Shown: piece after piece, positions 54,829-57,362 of the stretch
Position numbering within the stretch: the first letter of the stretch is position 1
How the letters are laid out: each line of letters begins with the position of its first letter
Origin: JBCCTX01 sp964468435
GTDB lineage: Bacteria > Bacteroidota > Bacteroidia > J057
Assembly (NCBI GenBank): GCA_964468435.1
Contig: CAYXVE010000035.1
Location: 1-57,362 of the forward strand
Direction: 5' to 3'
DNA: 57,362 bases
Made by a program: the position numbers and the translations under genes
Notes under the pieces: generated by a model
Told to the model about the DNA's origin: nothing
What the model saw: only the letters and a program-made list of their open reading frames with translations
Database searches by the model: none

Positions 54829-55578
54829 ATGCTAAAATCACTTTTATTCACAACAATGGGAATCCTTGCAAAGATACTTTTAACTTATGCTTGGCTCATT
54901 GGCTTTGGAATCTGTTCGGAAGAATTAGATACTGTTCCTGCTATAATTTGCGGTTTTCTTCTAATTGGCGTGTTTTATTTTGTACACATACGAAATGATT
55001 TGCCAAAAAAATGGAGTCATGACAGACTAAAGTTCATAATGCCAAAGCATGCTTATTTACTGATAATTTTAGCTGTGCTGTTGGTTTTTGGCGACTTTTT
55101 TTGGCTTTTCCACATGAAAACATCCCAAAGCACTTTTACCGAAGACCCATTAGATGTATTGGTTTTGGCAGTAATCGCCTTTCCATTAGTCGAAGAATTT
55201 GGATTTAGATTGTGGCTTCAGAGTTACCTGGAATCGAAAGTACATAAAGTGATTGCTATTTTAGCAGTTTCTTCATTTTTTGCTTTCGTCCACGGAGCGG
55301 ATTTACCTATACCCCAATTGCTGTCTGGTGTTTTTTATGGAGTGCTTCTCATAACTACCAGGTCTGTCTGGTGGCCGCTTGTAATACACGTACTTCATAA
55401 CATACTTGTAGTTTTTGCAGAGAATATACCTTACATCAAAACCCAAGCATTTATTTTAATGGACAGACAAGATAGCCTAAACTTAGTGATAGCTATCCTT
55501 TTCTGGGGTTTAGCTAGCGTTGGACTTTTAGTGTGGACTAAATTGAATCAAGCGAAATTAAAAACCGAAATCCTATGA
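54829..55578 (+). CDS. CPBP-family intramembrane protease
   Basis: 249 residues with about seven helices. Motif 1 EEFGFR (EExxxR), motif 2 FAFVHG (FxxxH) and motif 3 HVLHN (HxxxN) are complete, so an active Rce1-like glutamate protease is expected in the membrane. Members modify prenylated proteins, or in bacteria mature or give immunity to peptides; which applies is unknown. It overlaps the next gene by 4 bases (ATGA). First gene of the accessory cassette and clearly richer in A and T than the window's housekeeping genes. Confidence 0.9.
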   Translation: MLKSLLFTTMGILAKILLTYAWLIGFGICSEELDTVPAIICGFLLIGVFYFVHIRNDLPKKWSHDRLKFIMPKHAYLLIILAVLLVFGDFFWLFHMKTSQSTFTEDPLDVLVLAVIAFPLVEEFGFRLWLQSYLESKVHKVIAILAVSSFFAFVHGADLPIPQLLSGVFYGVLLITTRSVWWPLVIHVLHNILVVFAENIPYIKTQAFILMDRQDSLNLVIAILFWGLASVGLLVWTKLNQAKLKTEIL

Positions 55579-56198
55579 AAATTAAATCGGATGAAGTTGC
55601 GCAAAATTATCTGCTTCTCGATAAGCTGGAGCATGAAGAGTTGATACCTTTCGTCAAAAAATATTTGAACCGAAAATCAACTATTTCATTCTTTTATTAC
55701 TGCCTCAATATCCTATTACTACTTTTGGGGAGTATAGCCATATATGCCAATATCGCTTATCTCAATGCCAACATAGGAGATGTTATATTTCATTATTGCT
55801 TTGGATTTACCATTGCCTTTCTGCTCATCCCGATACATGAATATATTCACGTTTTAGCCTATAAATATGTAGGAGCTTCCGAAACTTCTTTAGATTATAA
55901 TTTGAAGAAATTCTACTTTATGGCGCTTGCTGATAAGTTTGTAGCCAAACGGAAGGAATTTACCATAATTGCCATGGCACCATTTGTTGTCATCAGCTCA
56001 ATTTTAATACTCTTAGCCTTCTTTTCAAGCAACTACTGGCAACTCACTATTTTGGGCTGTGCGCTGCTACATACCGCCATGTGTTCGGGAGATTTTGGCT
56101 TATTAGGCTATTTCCAATTTCATAAAGACAAAGAGGTAATTACGTTTGATGATGTGAGCAACAAGGTTTCTTATTTCTTTACATTGAAAAAAACGTAA
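55575..56198 (+). CDS. DUF3267-like membrane zincin
   Basis: 207 residues with four helices. IPIHEYIHVLAYKYVGA carries HExxH (HEYIH) inside a membrane segment, and HTAMCSGDFG near residue 175 may give the third ligand. This fits DUF3267, a putative site-2-type metalloprotease group. It is translationally coupled to the CPBP protease, so the cassette encodes two different membrane proteases. Confidence 0.75.
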   Translation: MKIKSDEVAQNYLLLDKLEHEELIPFVKKYLNRKSTISFFYYCLNILLLLLGSIAIYANIAYLNANIGDVIFHYCFGFTIAFLLIPIHEYIHVLAYKYVGASETSLDYNLKKFYFMALADKFVAKRKEFTIIAMAPFVVISSILILLAFFSSNYWQLTILGCALLHTAMCSGDFGLLGYFQFHKDKEVITFDDVSNKVSYFFTLKKT

Positions 56199-56200
56199 AT

Positions 56201-57178
56201 ATGAACACACTCAAAAATAGGATCCTTCTTTTGTTCTCGCTGATTTTAGCTGTGGCTTGCGATAAAATGGACAGCAACCTTGACCCAGAAATTGAAAAAG
56301 GACTTCTGCAAAACCAGACTATCAATATTTTGGGTAGTGAGCGGGAATATCATTTATACGTTCCTGAAAACCACATGAATGCTCCTTTAGTGATTTTACT
56401 GCACGGGAATGGTGGAGATTTTGATGCTATGTTGGGCTTAACAGGCGTTCAAGCTCCCTACAAAGTTTGGCTCAATATTGCACAAGCGCAAAATTTGATA
56501 ATAGCCGTACCCAATGGAAACCTTGGCTCGAATAATTCCAGAGGTTGGAATGACTGCCGAAGCGATAACCAAACCAATCCCACGAGCGATGACGTACTTT
56601 TTATCAGTGAGTTGATTGACTTCATCAGCACGAAATATCAATCTGACAACTCAAAAGTATTTGCAGTAGGCACTTCAAATGGCGGAATCTTCACCCAAAG
56701 ATTGGCAGATGAAATTCCCGATAAAATGACTGCTTTTGCCGCTATTGTGGCGGCAAGACCGGTAAATTCAGAATGTAGTAATTCAACTACCAAAGTTTCT
56801 GCTCTTTTTATGAACGGCACAGATGATGGACTTGTACCTTATGAAGGTGGTCAGGTAGCCAATAACCGAGGCGAAGTTTTATCTACTGAAAACACGGTGG
56901 ACTATTGGATAAATCGGAACACAACTGATACCACGCCAGAAGTAACCGAAATAGCAAACAGCAACACAGCAGACAACTCCACAGTAACAAAATATCTGTA
57001 TAATAATGGAGGGAATGACACGGAAGTCCTTTTCTACAAAATAATTGATGGCGGACACACCGAGCCAAGTATTTCGGAGCGATACAACCCGATTTTCCTG
57101 CAAGTTGTAGGTAACCAAAATGGCGATATAGAAATGGCGAATGAAGTTTGGGATTTCTTTAAAAACAAACAGAAATGA
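56201..57178 (+). CDS. PHB depolymerase/LpqC-like esterase lipoprotein
   Basis: 325 residues. Lipoprotein signal ending LAVAC. The alpha/beta-hydrolase core follows: LVILLHGNGGDFDAM (oxyanion region), VGTSNGG (nucleophile Ser), GTDDGLVPYEG (Asp) and DGGHTEPS (His). RGWNDCRSD matches the esterase family that includes poly(3-hydroxybutyrate) depolymerases and feruloyl esterases. Substrate unknown. 2 bases after the DUF3267-like gene. Confidence 0.9.
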   Translation: MNTLKNRILLLFSLILAVACDKMDSNLDPEIEKGLLQNQTINILGSEREYHLYVPENHMNAPLVILLHGNGGDFDAMLGLTGVQAPYKVWLNIAQAQNLIIAVPNGNLGSNNSRGWNDCRSDNQTNPTSDDVLFISELIDFISTKYQSDNSKVFAVGTSNGGIFTQRLADEIPDKMTAFAAIVAARPVNSECSNSTTKVSALFMNGTDDGLVPYEGGQVANNRGEVLSTENTVDYWINRNTTDTTPEVTEIANSNTADNSTVTKYLYNNGGNDTEVLFYKIIDGGHTEPSISERYNPIFLQVVGNQNGDIEMANEVWDFFKNKQK

Positions 57179-57183
57179 ATAAC

Positions 57184-57317
57184 TGCACACAACAATGTAT
57201 ATAAAAAATAGGCGAAATAGTACTAAATTCAAGGCTTTTGGCTCGTATCAAACTTTGTGCTTAACCGAAAGTTTCGTGATTCGTAATCGCCTACTTTTCA
57301 TATACTAACCGTTGTGC
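57184..57317. repeat. attC-like imperfect inverted repeat
   Basis: The left arm, from TGCACACAAC (57184) to AATAGGCGA (57214), pairs with the right arm, from TCGCCTAC (57287) to GTTGTGC (57317), over about 30 bases with a few mismatches and an extra GT in the right arm. In the loop AAACTTT and AAAGTTT form a further 7-bp stem. The outer GTTGTGC resembles the integron core GTTRRRY, and a GTTGTGTGC lies at 54800 just before the first cassette gene. This pattern resembles Bacteroidota cassette repeats known to me from memory; integron attC identity is inference. Confidence 0.6.
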
Positions 57318-57362
57318 TTCATTATGACAAACTCAATTGAGAAATAAAAAACGGGAAAGCCG

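Overview
The window reads as chromosomal DNA of an aerobic, probably marine or free-living member of the Bacteroidota. The evidence is a type IX secretion C-terminal domain on a lamin-tail protein, AT-rich promoters with the TTTG / TAnnTTTG pattern, an ABC permease-M1 peptidase fusion, a MoxR-DUF58-BatA-DUF4175 cluster, a class II ribonucleotide reductase, and few Shine-Dalgarno sequences. TGA is an ordinary stop codon here. No rRNA, tRNA or CRISPR was seen. One run of exactly 100 N (39865-39964) is an assembly gap inside a coding tandem repeat.

Layout. 0.3-3.3 kb: small envelope and stress-type genes (DUF1328, secreted coiled coil, RRM protein, LON-domain protein). 3.4-6.2 kb: nrdJ with an inverted pair of DnaA boxes upstream and a clear terminator downstream. 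6.3-8.9 kb: SDR, FAH hydrolase and fuconolactonase-like amidohydrolase, which fit the later steps of non-phosphorylative L-fucose breakdown. 8.9-13.5 kb: ABC ATPase plus permease/M1 peptidase fusion. 13.5-17 kb: Fur-family regulator, Upf1-like helicase, sterol-desaturase-type hydroxylase. 17.3-19.9 kb: GH29 alpha-L-fucosidase lipoprotein followed by a decayed DUF6786-type pseudogene. 20-31 kb: mostly housekeeping (protoporphyrinogen oxidase, sucD, CAP lipoprotein, typA, M20 peptidase, flippase-like protein, dcd, DivIVA, WD40, creatininase family). 31-36.8 kb: T9SS lamin-tail protein, lipoprotein, methyltransferase, YjbQ.

37.1-48.7 kb, minus strand: an eight-gene run, TldD (Tat signal) - TldE - DUF4159 - MoxR ATPase - DUF58 - BatA-like - DUF4175-like protein with a long His-rich repeat - GATase-like membrane protein. 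This is the most system-like part of the window. A metalloprotease pair, a MoxR/vWA-type module and a putative periplasmic metal-binding repeat are co-directional and mostly tightly packed. 49-51.4 kb: ECF sigma factor, putative anti-sigma factor and beta-barrel protein in one operon.

53.3-57.3 kb: a decaying mobile junction. A MarR-type gene has lost its DNA-binding core, and beside it is a tyrosine recombinase with an altered N-terminus and an in-frame TGA before its catalytic Tyr. Then come three tightly linked AT-rich accessory genes (CPBP protease, HExxH membrane protein, esterase lipoprotein), closed by a 134-bp imperfect inverted repeat that resembles an integron-type attC site.
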